The notes under the pieces are model-generated. The model ran no database searches, was not told where the DNA came from, and saw nothing but the letters and a program-made list of their open reading frames with translations. 15,612 bases of DNA from an uncultured Mycoplasmatota bacterium. Lineage in GTDB: Bacteria > Bacillota_I > Bacilli_A > RF39 > UBA660. The stretch spans positions 1 to 15,612 of the forward strand of contig CANPBV010000032.1 of the NCBI GenBank assembly GCA_947572405.1, in the 5' to 3' direction. Positions 14,258-15,612 of this stretch are shown here, piece by piece (position 1 is the stretch's first letter; each line of letters opens with the position of its first letter). The position numbers and the translations under genes are program-made.

Positions 14258-15390
14258 AAATCTAGTATATCATATTTTTCATCTAAAAATAAGATAATTG
14301 ATTTTCCAACTGAAATAATTGGAGTTGAAATAAGCATTCCGAGTATACCCCAAAAATGTCCGAAAATAAGTAATCCTAACATAATCGTAACTGGATGTAA
14401 TTTTGTTGTTTTACTCATAATAATAGCCTGAATAAAATTTCCTTCTAAGAATTGTATCACCGCAATTACAATCAGTACTAGAATTCCAGTTGTTGGGGAT
14501 TGTGCGAATCCGACAATCACTGCTGGTGCTCCACCAATATAAGGGCCTACATAAGGAATAATATTAGTGAGTCCGCAGAAAAGCCCAAATAAAAGGGGTG
14601 CTTTTAATCCTACCATCCATAACCCAATAGAAGTAACGATAAATACGAATGTCGAATCTAAAAGAGCTCCTTGAACAAACCTTCTTAAAGAGGTATTTAT
14701 TTCTGTAATAAGCTCTCTTGCACTCTTCTGCATCTTTCTAGGAAATATTGTAATAATGGTGTCATTGACATTATCAAAGCCAATCAATAAATAAAAGCCA
14801 ATAATGAGTCCTATTAAGAATGTACCAAGTCCACTAAAAATTGATTTTGCAATATCTACTGTCATTGTTGGAAGAGAACTTGCCAAATCCGTTCCAAATC
14901 CTTCAATATTTTTAAACAAGTCAAGTTTGAAAGCGTCAACATCAAATTCTTTAATCGCTGATAATTTTTGGAAAACTTCATCAATCCAAGATTTGACAGA
15001 ATCAAATACCCCAGGTAATGTTTGAACAAAGTCATTAATTTGATCTGATAATAATGGGATAATCATAGCCAATAGGATAAATAAACATCCCAAAAATAGA
15101 AGATACACAATAATAGAGCCAAATGTTCTTTTTATTCCTTTTTTTTGTAGCCACTTAACCATTGGGTCAAATAGCCAAGCCATAAAGATTCCAATAAAAA
15201 GAGGCGCTACAATTGTCAATAATTCAATCATGAAATCCCATATTTTTAATTCTTTCACCACTTTTATAGCTGCCCAAGCACCAATTATAATAATTAGAAA
15301 ATATGAAATGTGAAGAATTCTTTTGGCCAGTAAAACAATTTCGTTCACGTTCTTCATATTAAGCTCTTTTTCATTTCCTTTTCGAAACAT
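14251..15390 (-). CDS. AI-2E family membrane transporter (YrrI-like)
   Basis: A 379-residue polytopic membrane protein of the AI-2E (UPF0118/PerM) family. Hydrophobic segments include LHISYFLIIIIGAWAAI, IVAPLFIGIFMAWLFDPMV, IIVYLLFLGCLFILLAMIIP, GLGTFLIGLIIGFYLLIG, STFVFIVTSIGLWMVG, the conserved GLTNIIPYVGPYIGG, ILVLIVIAVIQFLEGNFIQ and HPVTIMLGLLIFGHFWG followed by GMLISTPI, giving about eight spans. Family members have been tied to autoinducer export or Na+(Li+)/H+ exchange; the substrate here cannot be read from sequence. The ATG at 15390 has a GAGGTG site six bases upstream; M12 is a less likely start. In B. subtilis a member (yrrI) also lies next to alaS. It has no terminator of its own; the T-box terminator follows. 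Confidence 0.92.
   Translation of the reverse strand: MFRKGNEKELNMKNVNEIVLLAKRILHISYFLIIIIGAWAAIKVVKELKIWDFMIELLTIVAPLFIGIFMAWLFDPMVKWLQKKGIKRTFGSIIVYLLFLGCLFILLAMIIPLLSDQINDFVQTLPGVFDSVKSWIDEVFQKLSAIKEFDVDAFKLDLFKNIEGFGTDLASSLPTMTVDIAKSIFSGLGTFLIGLIIGFYLLIGFDNVNDTIITIFPRKMQKSARELITEINTSLRRFVQGALLDSTFVFIVTSIGLWMVGLKAPLLFGLFCGLTNIIPYVGPYIGGAPAVIVGFAQSPTTGILVLIVIAVIQFLEGNFIQAIIMSKTTKLHPVTIMLGLLIFGHFWGILGMLISTPIISVGKSIILFLDEKYDILDFN
14264..14269 (-). promoter_or_regulatory. Extended -10 promoter of the T-box transcript
   Basis: Minus strand TATACT preceded by TGA forms an extended -10 element inside the last codons of the AI-2E gene. No good -35 is present at 17 bases. A start near 14257 would coincide with the 5' end of the T-box fold. 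Confidence 0.55.
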
Positions 15391-15409
15391 GATTTCACCT
15401 CATAGTTCT

Positions 15410-15438
15410 ATTATAACGCATCTGATGGTTTTCTGTAA
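15410..15438 (-). promoter_or_regulatory. Sigma-A promoter of the AI-2E family gene
   Basis: Minus strand: -35 TTACAG (15438-15433), 17 bases, -10 TATAAT (15415-15410). The -10 ends 20 bases before the ATG. The remaining 15439-15566 holds no gene that I can support. Confidence 0.7.
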
Positions 15439-15566
15439 ATCATTATTGTCCAGGAATTTAGAAAAATAAACTGACAAATTTTTAAAATGATACAAAGTTG
15501 ATTCTAACATACCCATGATTATTATTTCCAACCCTTATCTACGGACAGTTTTTGAAATCAATATAA

Positions 15567-15612
15567 AACGTGTTATAGATCCAGTTTGTTAAAACTCCTC
15601 TTATAACACGTT
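15567..15612 (-). terminator. 11-base inverted repeat at window edge, terminator-like
   Basis: AACGTGTTATA (15567-15577) and TATAACACGTT (15602-15612) are perfect inverted copies separated by 24 bases. Read on the minus strand the hairpin is followed by TTTATAT, as for a terminator of a gene lying beyond the window. The right arm reaches the window edge, so its full length is unknown; a mobile-element end is an alternative. Confidence 0.5.

Noticed and set aside
15400..15516. 38-codon minus-strand ORF beginning MGMLESTLYHFKN upstream of the AI-2E gene
   Set aside because: It overlaps the AI-2E promoter -35 and -10 and most of its leader, and it matches nothing I recognise; chance is more likely.

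Overview
The window comes from a very AT-rich, low-GC Gram-positive bacterium. A Bacilli/Firmicutes-type genome is the best fit, possibly one of the uncultured gut Bacilli lineages, but that placement is inference. The evidence is the order of genes matching the Bacillus subtilis yrrI-alaS-yrzL-yrrK-yrzB-yrrL-yrrM-yrrN-yrrO-greA neighbourhood, the T-box leader, the AGGAGG-type ribosome binding sites and the consensus sigma-A promoters. TGA is used as a stop (for example at the end of the gene at 1035-1616 and in several ATGA overlaps), so the Mycoplasma code is not in use. MltG and a second lytic-transglycosylase-like protein indicate a peptidoglycan wall. All recognisable genes lie on the minus strand, so the biological order runs from high to low coordinates.

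From the right: an inverted repeat at the window edge, then an AI-2E-family membrane protein with its own promoter. Next is an alanine-type T-box leader (about 14257-14051), promoted from inside the end of the AI-2E gene. Behind it are a frameshifted deoxynucleotide-monophosphate-kinase-like gene, alaS, a CYTH-domain gene, ireB, ruvX, a DUF1292 gene, mltG, trmR and a membrane-anchored SLT-domain protein. Spacing is tight, with several 4-base ATGA overlaps, and the run closes with a strong terminator at 5947-5998. A small hairpin with a T-run between the DUF1292 gene and mltG may attenuate the distal part.

A second transcription unit starts at a near-consensus promoter (5708-5736) and carries trhP1-trhP2. 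Together with trmR these form the 5-methoxyuridine wobble-base pathway of tRNA. greA and tig follow, each with a clear promoter and terminator. The left end holds a stand-alone sigma region 4-like protein with an unassigned C-terminal half, also with its own promoter and terminator. The last 800 bases contain a decayed, multiply frameshifted gene.

Most of the window is conserved housekeeping (translation, tRNA modification, recombination, cell wall, transcript elongation, protein folding). The less ordinary parts are the SLT-domain protein inserted where udk would often be found nearby, the T-box separated from alaS by a broken kinase gene, the sigma region 4-like protein, and the decayed left edge. 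I did not see a CRISPR array, rRNA or tRNA gene, intact transposase, or clear defence system.
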